DNA of 64,000 nucleotides from Nitrospirillum amazonense (lineage in GTDB: Bacteria > Pseudomonadota > Alphaproteobacteria > Azospirillales > Azospirillaceae). Both the position numbers and the translations under genes were made by a program. Positions 18,179 through 26,058 of this stretch are shown here, one piece after another (within the stretch, counting starts at the first letter, position 1; the number at the start of each line of letters is the position of its first letter). Location of the stretch: the NCBI RefSeq assembly GCF_007828035.1, contig NZ_VITV01000006.1:1-64000 (forward strand). The letters are read 5' to 3'. A model generated the notes under the pieces. That model searched no databases. It saw only the letters and a list, made by a program, of their open reading frames with translations, and was not told the origin of the DNA.

Positions 18179-20626
18179 TCAGTATTTGTATTTCAGGGTG
18201 GCGAACCACTGGGCCGGCGGGCTGTAGGTGCCGAAGATGACGCCGGCGGCGTCGTTCTCGTTGCCGGTGGTCAGGTAGCGGTCGTTGGTGATGTTGCTGC
18301 CGCCCACCGTGGCCTGCCAGCGTTCGTCCGCCGTGGTGTAGGTGACGGAGGCGTTGACCACGTTGGTCGACTGCCGCTCCAGCAGTGCGGTGTTGGCGGT
18401 GTCGTTGTACATGGGATTGGTGTGGGTATAGTCGACGGTGACCCGCAGGCTGGCGCCGTTGGCCAGGCTGGCGGTGTAGGCCGGGCTGACGCTGAACTTC
18501 AGGTCCGGCGTCTTGGGCAGGCGGCTGTCCAATGTCACGCCCACCACACGGGGATCGACGCTGGTATAGCGGGCGTGCAGGTAGCCCAGCGTGCCGTCCA
18601 GGGTGAAGCCGCCACCCAGCAGGGCCTGCGCCTCCACCTCGCCGCCCCAGATTTCGGCGTCCCCAGCGTTGTGCAGGGTGGGCGATACCCCTTCCTGGAA
18701 GTTCAGCTGGATGCCGGTGTAGTCGGTGTGGAAACCCGCCACGTTCAGGCGCAGGCGCCGGTCCAGCAGTTCCGACTTCACGCCCAATTCCACCGTTTCC
18801 GCCTTTTCCGGGCCGAAGCCGGGGGCGGTGCCGAGCGGGTTGGACAGGCGCGTGGTCCAACTGCCCGACTTGAAGCCCTTGGACCAGGAGGTATAGGCCA
18901 TGACGTCGTCGGTCAGGTGGTACTCCGCCCCTAGCCGAGGCGTGAAGATGTAGAAGTCCTTGGTGTTGACGCCGGCGGGGTAGTAGCGCAACGGCTCCCC
19001 CGACACGGGGAAGCCCAGGGCCGCGCGGCAGGCCTCCGACACCGGATAGCAGCCGGAAATCTTGTAGTTCAGGCCGTTCAGGTCGGATTGGAAGCCCTCG
19101 AACGTCTTGTGTTCCCAGGTGTAGCGGCCGCCCAGCGTCAGGCCGATGCGGTCGGTCAGCTGATAGTTCAGGTGGGTGTAGGCGGCGACCGAGGTGGTAT
19201 CCAGCTTGTTGGGCCCGTCCAGCTGCAGCAGCCCTTCGTCGAAGGTGACGTAGTCGTGCAGGTTGCCGCCTTCGTTGAAGAAATAGAGGCCGTTGACGAA
19301 GTGCAGCCGGCCGTCCAGGGCCTTGCCCGTCAGCTGGAATTCTTGCGAGGTCTGGTGCTGGTCCATGCTGAACGACAGCTCGGCGATGGTGAGTGGCGAG
19401 CCGTCGGCGTCCAGGCCCGTTCGCCACAGCAGGCGGCGATAGGCGGTGATGGACTTCAGGTCCAGATCCTCGCCCAGCTCCCAGTCCAGGGTGTTGGCGA
19501 GGCCGTAGGATTGCAGCCGGGAGAAGCTGAGGCCGTTGCCGTAGGTCTTGTCGATGTCGCCCGTCAGGAACTGGTTGCCGAAGGTCAGGCGCGGACCCGT
19601 GGTCAAGGCAGTTCCCACCACTGCGCGAGGCACGGTGCACAGGTTGGTGAAGTTGGGGTTGCCGCCCACGCCGCTGATGGCGTTCAGGGTCGCCACCGGC
19701 AAGGTGACGCAAGCGTTATAGAGGGCCGACAGGCCGCCGCCGGTCACCGTGCCCAGCAGGCTGTTGGCCGTGGCCGACTGGTCCTCCTGCGTGTAGTCGG
19801 CGACCAGCGTGTCGGTGACGGGGCCAGACCCCTTCCAATAAAGTTTGGCCCGCACCGTCTGGCTGTTCTGCCCGCCCTGGGTGTCCGAGGTACCGTTGCC
19901 GGAGCGGGAGAAGGCGGCGGCATCCGTCACCGTGCCGGCCGCTCCGGGATAAGGCACCACCTGCTGATAGCCGTCCCGCTTCTTGGAGGAGACGGTGATG
20001 GTGCTGAACAGGGTGTCGGTCAGCGGGATGTCGGCGGAGGCGCCGACATCGATGCGGTTGAAGCTGCCGCCGGTGATGGCCGCCGTGGCGTGATACTGCT
20101 CCGACGGTTGGCGGGTGACGATGCTGATGGCGCCGCCGATGGTGTTGCGGCCGAACAGCGTGCCCTGCGGGCCCTTCAGCACCTCGATATGGTCGACGTC
20201 CATCAGGTCGCTGTTGGCGCCCACGGTGCGCGCCAGATAGACGCCGTCGACATAGACGCCCACACCAGGGTCCAGGTTGAAGGCGAAGTCATCCTGGCCG
20301 ATGCCACGGATGGAGGCGGAAAGGACGGAAGTGGAGCCGGAGAAGGGTGAGCCCGCGTCCAAGGTGACGTTGGGAGCCAGGCCGCCGATGCGCTGGACGT
20401 CGTCGATGCCCTTGCCCTCCAGGGCGGCGGAGGAAAAGCTGGAGACGGCGATGGGCACGTCCTGCACGTTTTCCGCCCGCTTCTGCGCGGTCACGATCAC
20501 GTCCTGCAGTTGGTCGACCACAGGGGGCGTTTCCGCCGCCAGGGCCGCCGGCGCCACCACCAGGGCAGAGACGCCGGCCAGCAGGCCCCAGCGCCGCAAG
20601 CCCGGCACATGCATGGCTATCCTCAT
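18179..20626 (-). CDS. TonB-dependent outer-membrane receptor in the aryl-alcohol operon
   Basis: 815 residues. A signal peptide ends near APAALAAE, followed by a TonB-box-like segment and plug (VIVTAQKRAENVQDVPIAVSSFS; DVDHIEVLKGPQGTLFGRNTIGG) and a beta barrel ending in LKYKY. It has no N-terminal signalling extension, so it is a transporter rather than a transducer. Its place at the head of an operon with aldehyde and alcohol dehydrogenases suggests uptake of an aromatic or lignin-derived compound. Start: GGGAGG lies 8 nt before the ATG at 20626; an ATG at 20632 is too close to it, and the frame up to 20767 is unlikely. The paired 21 bp repeats at 20712-20753 lie 85 bp upstream. Confidence 0.93.
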   Translation of the reverse strand: MRIAMHVPGLRRWGLLAGVSALVVAPAALAAETPPVVDQLQDVIVTAQKRAENVQDVPIAVSSFSSAALEGKGIDDVQRIGGLAPNVTLDAGSPFSGSTSVLSASIRGIGQDDFAFNLDPGVGVYVDGVYLARTVGANSDLMDVDHIEVLKGPQGTLFGRNTIGGAISIVTRQPSEQYHATAAITGGSFNRIDVGASADIPLTDTLFSTITVSSKKRDGYQQVVPYPGAAGTVTDAAAFSRSGNGTSDTQGGQNSQTVRAKLYWKGSGPVTDTLVADYTQEDQSATANSLLGTVTGGGLSALYNACVTLPVATLNAISGVGGNPNFTNLCTVPRAVVGTALTTGPRLTFGNQFLTGDIDKTYGNGLSFSRLQSYGLANTLDWELGEDLDLKSITAYRRLLWRTGLDADGSPLTIAELSFSMDQHQTSQEFQLTGKALDGRLHFVNGLYFFNEGGNLHDYVTFDEGLLQLDGPNKLDTTSVAAYTHLNYQLTDRIGLTLGGRYTWEHKTFEGFQSDLNGLNYKISGCYPVSEACRAALGFPVSGEPLRYYPAGVNTKDFYIFTPRLGAEYHLTDDVMAYTSWSKGFKSGSWTTRLSNPLGTAPGFGPEKAETVELGVKSELLDRRLRLNVAGFHTDYTGIQLNFQEGVSPTLHNAGDAEIWGGEVEAQALLGGGFTLDGTLGYLHARYTSVDPRVVGVTLDSRLPKTPDLKFSVSPAYTASLANGASLRVTVDYTHTNPMYNDTANTALLERQSTNVVNASVTYTTADERWQATVGGSNITNDRYLTTGNENDAAGVIFGTYSPPAQWFATLKYKY

Positions 20627-20711
20627 CCTCATCACCTCCCGTTCCTGTCCGGGCCTTGAAACCGGCCCGGTTATCGATGACGACAGAAGAACACGGGTTG
20701 CCGCACCGGAT

Positions 20712-20753
20712 CTTGGAACGGAGCGAAGGGGATTTGACGCGGGGCGAAGGAAA
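20712..20753 (-). promoter_or_regulatory. Paired 21 bp direct repeats, probable AraC-family activator site (receptor operon)
   Basis: Two tandem 21-mers at 20712-20732 and 20733-20753 match each other and the pair at 22372-22413. Shared positions across all four copies are TTG at 2-4, G at 10, GCGAA at 12-16 and A at 21. They fill the gap between the esterase stop and the receptor start, 85 bp upstream of the latter. Paired direct repeats about two helical turns apart upstream of the promoter are typical of AraC-family activators; the AraC-type gene at 22556 is the obvious candidate. Confidence 0.7.
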
Positions 20754-20763
20754 AGACACCGGG

Positions 20764-22290
20764 TCATTGCGGGCCGCGATAGTCACCCCAGGCGACCCGC
20801 AGCGCCGCACGCGGATCGCCCTCCTCCCGGTCCGCCGTATCGATGATGCGCGTCAGCCGGGTGTCCGCGTCGTATGTCGGCCAGCCGGGCGACATGCCGT
20901 CGGCGAAATTCAGGAAGGCTCCCTGGAAGCGCTGGCTGACCCGCTTGGACGTCTGGCGGCGGAACAGGTCCAGGCGGCCCAAATCCCCCTCCCCCGTCGT
21001 GCCGAACAGCAACGGTAGATCCAGCGCGTGGGTGGCGCCACCGAACATCAGGCGGGCCAAGGGCGTCGCATAGTCGATGCGGTACATCCAGGTGTCGGCG
21101 ACGTCCGCGTGCCCTTCGGCGATCAGGACGGACGGCGCCCAGAAGATGAAGTCGCCCCCCATGTCGACCGCCGACCGGCGGGAGGGGTAGCCGCAATAGG
21201 CGGGGGCCACCCGGCCCCGCACCGCCGGGTCCGTGGCCTGGAACATGGCGTCCAGCCGGTTCACGCGGCTGGGCAGCAGGGGCAGGCCCTTGTCGAGGAT
21301 CGCCCCCTCGCGCGCCATGGTGCCGATGACCAGCGGTATGGGATGAGCCCTTCCCTGGCGGAACGCGTCCACCGGATGCCAAGGCAGGAAATCGCCGTCG
21401 ATGACCGGTGAGGTCGCCAGGACGCCGGGGTAGGCGTCCGGCCCCTTGTCAAAGAACAGGCGGAACGACGCCTCCACCAGGCGATCGGCGGGCAGGTCGT
21501 GCAAGGCCCGCCCCACGGCCGCCTTATCCTTATGATCGATCTGCAACGCGGTCAGCAGGTCGCGCGCCAGACCGGCATGCCGCTGCGGGCCGTAGGCGCA
21601 TTGGGCGGCCGGACTCATCACGAAGGCGCGGTGGAACAGGCCGGCGGCGACCGGTGCACACATGAGGCACAGCACCGACATGGCGCCCGCCGAATGGCCG
21701 GCGAGGGTCACGTTGGCCGGATCCCCGCCAAAGGCGGCGATGTTGCGCTTCACCCACGCCAGGGCGGCCACCTGGTCACGCAGGCCCACATTGCTGTCCA
21801 GGGGGCGGGCAGGCATGGACCACGCGTTGAAGTCGCTGAAGCCGAAGACGCCGATCCGGTAGTTCAGGCTGACGAAGATGACGTCGCCGTCCTTGACGAT
21901 GCGGTCACCGCGATAGAGCGGGCCGCGCGAGCCGCCCAGGGCGAAGGCGCCACCGTAAAGCCAGACCACCACGGGGCGGGGCGCCCTGGCGGGCGCCAAG
22001 GGTGCCGTGATGTTGAGGGTCAGGCAATCCTCGGATATGGGCGTCGTGTCGCCAGCGCCGCCCATGTGTTCGAACCCGCGCGGCTGCATGGGAATGGGGC
22101 CGAACTCATGCGCCGCGCGGATGCCCCGCCACGGCACGACGGGGCGTGGCGCGCGGAAACGCAACTCCCCCACCGGCGGTGCCGCGTACGGGATCCCGCG
22201 CCAGGCCCGCACCCCATCCTCGACCATGCCGAGGACGTCACCCCCTTCCGTCCGTACCCGAAGGGTGTCCGCCTGATCCATCGCCAACAT
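20764..22290 (-). CDS. Type-B carboxylesterase
   Basis: 508 residues, alpha/beta hydrolase of the carboxylesterase/para-nitrobenzyl esterase family. Seen: GIPYAAPPVGELRF near the N-terminus, EDCLTLNI, the oxyanion-hole YGGAF, and the nucleophile elbow GHSAGAMS. No clear signal peptide, so probably cytoplasmic. The start at 22290 has AAGGGGA 5 nt upstream; the ATG at 22308 lacks one. It is divergent from the AraC-family regulator and carries its own pair of 21 bp repeats upstream. With the downstream receptor, aldehyde and alcohol dehydrogenases, it may release an aryl acid or alcohol from an ester; the substrate is inferred only. Confidence 0.9.
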   Translation of the reverse strand: MLAMDQADTLRVRTEGGDVLGMVEDGVRAWRGIPYAAPPVGELRFRAPRPVVPWRGIRAAHEFGPIPMQPRGFEHMGGAGDTTPISEDCLTLNITAPLAPARAPRPVVVWLYGGAFALGGSRGPLYRGDRIVKDGDVIFVSLNYRIGVFGFSDFNAWSMPARPLDSNVGLRDQVAALAWVKRNIAAFGGDPANVTLAGHSAGAMSVLCLMCAPVAAGLFHRAFVMSPAAQCAYGPQRHAGLARDLLTALQIDHKDKAAVGRALHDLPADRLVEASFRLFFDKGPDAYPGVLATSPVIDGDFLPWHPVDAFRQGRAHPIPLVIGTMAREGAILDKGLPLLPSRVNRLDAMFQATDPAVRGRVAPAYCGYPSRRSAVDMGGDFIFWAPSVLIAEGHADVADTWMYRIDYATPLARLMFGGATHALDLPLLFGTTGEGDLGRLDLFRRQTSKRVSQRFQGAFLNFADGMSPGWPTYDADTRLTRIIDTADREEGDPRAALRVAWGDYRGPQ

Positions 22291-22371
22291 TCGAGTCCCC
22301 TTGGCCAACGCACCGCATGCGGGCCCCGAGGGGCCGCTGGACGCAGCTAACCATGCGCGTGGGCGGGAGTT

Positions 22372-22413
22372 CTTGGCACCGGGCGAAAGGAACTTGGCGT
22401 GGGGCGAAAAGAA
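22372..22413 (-). promoter_or_regulatory. Paired 21 bp direct repeats, probable AraC-family activator site (esterase promoter)
   Basis: Copies at 22372-22392 and 22393-22413 are identical at 17 of 21 positions (shared CTTGGC and GGGCGAAA blocks). The same kind of pair, in the same orientation, precedes the TonB receptor gene 1.7 kb away. This pair lies 82 bp upstream of the esterase start, almost the same offset as the other pair (86 bp), and 142 bp from the divergent AraC-family gene. Confidence 0.72.
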
Positions 22414-22555
22414 GCCCCGGCCAGCGTCGCGGCGACATTTTCGTCATCACAATTGTTGTGTCATATAACAATCATGGCTATGCTGACGGCAAGCGGCATT
22501 CCGGTGGGCAAGCGGCCCATTCCGCGGATGTCCGAAACAGGGAGGAAAAAGAGCC

Positions 22556-23542
22556 ATGGGCCTCATGGAGCGCTTTTCCGTGGACACCATAGCGCCGGAA
22601 CAGCGGCGGGCGTGCTGGAACGACATCGTCGCCCAGGCCTTTCCGAATGTGGCCGTCGATCCCCGGGATGAAGGCTTCACCGCCCATCTCGTCCGCCAGC
22701 CCCTCGGGCGGCTGGACTTCGCCTATGTCAATTCCAGCCCGGCCAAGGTGTGCCGCCTGCCGCAGGGCCGACCGCAGGCGGCGGAGGAACCCTATTTCAA
22801 GATCCACGCCCAACACCGGGGCAGCAGCCTCAACCGTCAAGGGGGGCGCGAGGCTTGGCTGAACGACGGCGACTGGACGCTGTGCGACAGCCGCAGCCCC
22901 TATTCCATCGCCTTCGCCGACACCAACCAGATGCTGGTGGTGAAGCTGCCGCAGTCGCTGCTGACCCGGCGGGTGCCGGATCCGGAACGCCTGGTCGGGG
23001 TGCGCATGGGGGCCGACCGGCCGGAGTCCCGCATGCTGCTGTCGCTGCTGCGCTCCCTGGCGCCGCAGGCCGATCTGCCGACGGAACCGGGCTGGACCGG
23101 CGCCGTGGCCGACATCCTGCTGGACGTACTGGCGCTGGCCTGCCGGGGCGACGCCGCGTGTGAGCCGGCCCCGGACGGCGACGGCGTTCCGGTCCAGGGC
23201 GCGCTGGCCCACTGGACCCGGCAGGTGCGGGGGCATGTGGACGCCCATTTGCGCGACCCCTGCCTGAACAGCGCCCGCATCGCAACGGCGCTGGGCATCT
23301 CATCCCGCTATGTACAGATGGCGTTCGCCAGCCTGGGCACCACCGCGACCGCCTACATCCTGAGCCGCCGCCTGGAATTGGCCGCCACCACGCTGCGACA
23401 GGCGCACTACACCGCCGGCGGCACCATCAGCGACATCGCCTACGATGTCGGCTTCAACGACCTCTCCCACTTCAGCCGCAGCTTCCGCGCCCATTTCGGC
23501 GTCAGCCCCCGCGCCTACCGCGCGGGCCGGTTCGCCGCCTGA
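22556..23542 (+). CDS. AraC-family transcriptional regulator (FeaR-like layout)
   Basis: 328 residues. The N-terminal ligand/dimer domain resembles the FeaR/AraC_binding_2 type (RRACWNDIVAQAF; DWTLCDSRSPYSIAF; PQSLLTRRVP). The C-terminal double helix-turn-helix of AraC proteins occupies about residues 225-325 (ISSRYVQMAFASLGTTATAY; ISDIAYDVGFNDLSHFSRSF). FeaR-type regulators answer to aromatic amines or aldehydes, which fits the aryl aldehyde/alcohol genes next door. Strong Shine-Dalgarno GGGAGGAAAA. It is divergent from the esterase, and its likely targets carry the paired 21 bp repeats at 20.7 and 22.4 kb. The ech-like gene follows 63 nt downstream on the same strand. Confidence 0.9.
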   Translation: MGLMERFSVDTIAPEQRRACWNDIVAQAFPNVAVDPRDEGFTAHLVRQPLGRLDFAYVNSSPAKVCRLPQGRPQAAEEPYFKIHAQHRGSSLNRQGGREAWLNDGDWTLCDSRSPYSIAFADTNQMLVVKLPQSLLTRRVPDPERLVGVRMGADRPESRMLLSLLRSLAPQADLPTEPGWTGAVADILLDVLALACRGDAACEPAPDGDGVPVQGALAHWTRQVRGHVDAHLRDPCLNSARIATALGISSRYVQMAFASLGTTATAYILSRRLELAATTLRQAHYTAGGTISDIAYDVGFNDLSHFSRSFRAHFGVSPRAYRAGRFAA

Positions 23543-23570
23543 CCCCATTATCGAATTAACCAACCAAAAA

Positions 23571-23586
23571 GGGGTCGTGCGACCCC
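23571..23586 (-). terminator. Small GC hairpin with a T tract on the minus strand
   Basis: GGGGTC at 23571-23576 pairs with GACCCC at 23581-23586. On the minus strand it is followed by five T (A run at 23566-23570). It lies between the AraC-family gene and the hydratase-lyase gene. As a minus-strand terminator it would block antisense transcription into the AraC gene; on the plus strand it could act as a weak hairpin near the downstream ribosome binding site. Confidence 0.35.
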
Positions 23587-23605
23587 GTGACAGGAAAACA
23601 GGACC

Positions 23606-24418
23606 ATGACTGCCGATACCGTTGCTTACCATGTCGCCGATGGCATCGCCTGGGTGCGTTTCAACCGGCCTGAAAAGCGCAACTGCATGAACCCCGCCCT
23701 GAACCGCCGCATGATGGAGGTGCTGGACGAGCTGGAGTTTCGCGACGACGTCGGCGTGCTGGTCCTGTCGGGTGAGGGCAGCGCCTGGTCAGCCGGCATG
23801 GACCTGAAGGAATATTTCCGCGAGACGGAGGCCAAAGGCCTGGGCGCCGTGCGCCAGTCGCAGCGGGAAAGCTATGGCTGGTGGCGGGCCCTGCGCTGGT
23901 ACCAGAAGCCGACCATCGCCATGGTCAACGGCTGGTGCTTCGGCGGCGGCTATGGCCCGCTCTACGCCTGTGACTTGGCCATCGCCGCCGAGGAGGCCAA
24001 GTTCGCCCTGTCAGAGATCAACTGGGGCATCCTGCCCGGTGGCGGCGCGACCAAGGTGGTGGTCGACCTGATGCCCCTGCGCGACGCCATGTACCATGCC
24101 CTGACCGGTGAACTGATCGATGGCAAGAAGGCCGCCGAATGGCGACTGGTGAACGAGGCGGTGCCATTGGACCGGTTGCAGGACCGGGTGACGCAGGTGG
24201 CCAGGATGCTGCTGGAAAAGAACCCGGCGGCGCTGAAAGCCACGAAGGACGCGGTGCGCCGGGTCAAGGAAATGACCTACGATAATGCCGAGGACTATCT
24301 GGTCCGCGCGCAGGAGGCGGCCAATTTCCATGACAACACCGGCCGCAAGGAAGGCATCCGCCAGTTCATCGACGAGAAAAGCTACAAGCCCGGCCTGGGC
24401 GCCTACCGGCGGGGATGA
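23606..24418 (+). CDS. ech: p-Hydroxycinnamoyl-CoA hydratase/lyase (feruloyl-CoA hydratase-lyase, vanillin-forming)
   Basis: 270 residues, crotonase fold. Stretches that mark the HCHL/Ech group rather than general enoyl-CoA hydratases are NRPEKRNCMNPALNR, SAGMDLKEYFRE, KPTIAMVNGWCFGGGYGP, FALSEINWGILPG (catalytic Glu region) and the C-terminal QFIDEKSYKPGLGAY. Known members hydrate feruloyl-, caffeoyl- or coumaroyl-CoA and split off acetyl-CoA, giving vanillin or another hydroxybenzaldehyde in the cytoplasm. It is followed, with an ATGA overlap, by an acyl-CoA ligase that would make the thioester. The aldehyde product could go to the aldehyde dehydrogenase encoded at 16.7 kb. Shine-Dalgarno AGGAAAACAGGA. 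Confidence 0.93.
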   Translation: MTADTVAYHVADGIAWVRFNRPEKRNCMNPALNRRMMEVLDELEFRDDVGVLVLSGEGSAWSAGMDLKEYFRETEAKGLGAVRQSQRESYGWWRALRWYQKPTIAMVNGWCFGGGYGPLYACDLAIAAEEAKFALSEINWGILPGGGATKVVVDLMPLRDAMYHALTGELIDGKKAAEWRLVNEAVPLDRLQDRVTQVARMLLEKNPAALKATKDAVRRVKEMTYDNAEDYLVRAQEAANFHDNTGRKEGIRQFIDEKSYKPGLGAYRRG

Positions 24419-26004
24419 GGGCGCCTTCCCCTTTCCCCCGTCCATCCCCCTCGGCAACCGCGAAGCCCGCCGCCATGACCGTGCCCCCCTCCTTCCTGCC
24501 CGCACCGGATCCGGTCGCCTTCCAGGCGGCGGCGCAGCCGGACACGCTGGCCCTGGCCGACCTGACCAGTGGCCGGCGGTACACCTATGCCGCGCTGGAC
24601 CAGGCGGTAAACCGCTGCGCCACCTGGCTGGCGGCGACGCTGGGCGCCCCCGCCGGCCAGCGCATCGCCGTCCTGGGCCGCAACGATGCGGCCATGATCG
24701 TGCTGCATCTGGCCGGCGCGCGGCTGGGGTCCATCTTCGCGCCGCTGAACTGGCGCCTCACCGTGCCGGAACTGGCCTTCCAGGTGCAGGACGCCGAACC
24801 CGCCCTGTTGCTGGCCGATGCCGAGTTCCTGGAGACCGCCCGCCGGGCGGCGGATGGCACGGGGACACGGGTCATGACCCTGGCGTCGGCCGAAGCCGAT
24901 TGGGACCAGGCCGTCCCCGTCCGCCCGGCCGGCCCGCCCCATGCCGACGCGCCCAGCACCCTGCTCTACACCTCCGGCACGTCCGGCCGGCCTAAGGGTG
25001 CCCTGCTGACGGAAACCAACCTGTTCTTCACCACCATCAATTTCGGGCTGATGAACAGGATCAGCGGCGGTTCCGTCGTGCTGTGCGACATGCCGCTATT
25101 CCATGTGGTGGGCCTGGTATCGCTGGCGCGCACGCCGCTGACCCACGGCGGCACGCTGCTGGTGTCCCGGGGGTTCGAACCGGCGGCGACCCTGACCCGC
25201 CTGGCCGACCCGGCGCTGGGCGTCACCCATTACATGTGCGTGCCGCAGATGGCCCAGACGCTGCGCCAGCATCCCGACTATGACCCGGCGCGGCTGCGGC
25301 GGCTGGTGGCCCTGTGCACCGGCGGCGCGCCCATGCCGGCCGCCCTGATCCAGCGCTTCTGCGACGATGGCATTACCATCGCGGATGGCTACGGCATGAG
25401 CGAGGCGGGGACCGTGCTGGGCATGCCCCTGGGCGATCGTGACCGCATTGCCGCCAAGGCGGGGTCGGCCGGTATCCCCGGCCCCACGGTGCGCCTGCGC
25501 CTGGTGGACGACGAAGGGCGGGACGTGCCCGATGGCCAGGTGGGGGAGGTGTGGATCAGCGGCCCTAACCTGTCGGCCGGATACTGGCGCCGGCCGGAAC
25601 TGCCCACGCTGGCGCACCTGGGCGGCTGGCTGCGCACCGGCGATGCCGCCCGGCGGGACGCCGACGGTTACTACTATCTGGTGGACCGCAAGAAGGACAT
25701 GTTCATCTCCGGCGGGGAAAACGTCTATCCGGCGGAGGTGGAGGCGGCGGTCATGGAGCTGGACTGCGTGGCCGAGGTCGCGGTCATCGGCGTGCCGGAC
25801 GAGCGCTGGGGGGAGGCCGGCTGGGCCTATGTCGTGGTCCGCGCGGGACAGACCGTGACGCCGGAGCAGGTGCTGGCCCACCTGGATGGCCGCATCGCCC
25901 GTTACAAGCGTCCCCAGCGGGTGCTGATCGTGGACAGCCTGCCCCGCACCGGATCCGGCAAGGTGCAGAAGCATGTGCTGCGGCAGCAGGCGGCGGCGGA
26001 TTGA
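24415..26004 (+). CDS. fcs: Acyl-CoA ligase, probable hydroxycinnamate (feruloyl)-CoA synthetase
   Basis: 529 residues from an ATG overlapping the upstream stop (ATGA). An ATG at 24475 would give 509 residues and remove a Pro/Ser-rich start; neither has a good Shine-Dalgarno. ANL-superfamily adenylating enzyme: LLYTSGTSGRPKGA (P-loop), DGYGMSEAG, GWLRTGDAARRD, DRKKDMFISGGENVYPAEVE, and the C-terminal lysine in TGSGKVQKHVL. It would activate an aryl-propenoic acid with ATP and CoA for the hydratase-lyase encoded just before it. The substrate is assigned from the operon partner; a general fatty or aryl acid specificity cannot be excluded. Confidence 0.88.
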   Translation: MRAPSPFPRPSPSATAKPAAMTVPPSFLPAPDPVAFQAAAQPDTLALADLTSGRRYTYAALDQAVNRCATWLAATLGAPAGQRIAVLGRNDAAMIVLHLAGARLGSIFAPLNWRLTVPELAFQVQDAEPALLLADAEFLETARRAADGTGTRVMTLASAEADWDQAVPVRPAGPPHADAPSTLLYTSGTSGRPKGALLTETNLFFTTINFGLMNRISGGSVVLCDMPLFHVVGLVSLARTPLTHGGTLLVSRGFEPAATLTRLADPALGVTHYMCVPQMAQTLRQHPDYDPARLRRLVALCTGGAPMPAALIQRFCDDGITIADGYGMSEAGTVLGMPLGDRDRIAAKAGSAGIPGPTVRLRLVDDEGRDVPDGQVGEVWISGPNLSAGYWRRPELPTLAHLGGWLRTGDAARRDADGYYYLVDRKKDMFISGGENVYPAEVEAAVMELDCVAEVAVIGVPDERWGEAGWAYVVVRAGQTVTPEQVLAHLDGRIARYKRPQRVLIVDSLPRTGSGKVQKHVLRQQAAAD

Positions 26005-26013
26005 CACCCAAGG

Positions 26014-26047
26014 AAAAGGCTGGCGGCCCGGTGACGGACCGCCAGCC
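26014..26047 (-). terminator. Terminator between convergent CoA ligase and TonB receptor genes
   Basis: GGCTGGCGG at 26018-26026 pairs with CCGCCAGCC at 26039-26047. On the minus strand the hairpin is followed by TTTT (26014-26017), so it terminates the receptor transcript. It could also slow plus-strand transcripts from the ligase. Confidence 0.65.
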
Positions 26048-26058
26048 CGCCCCTCACC

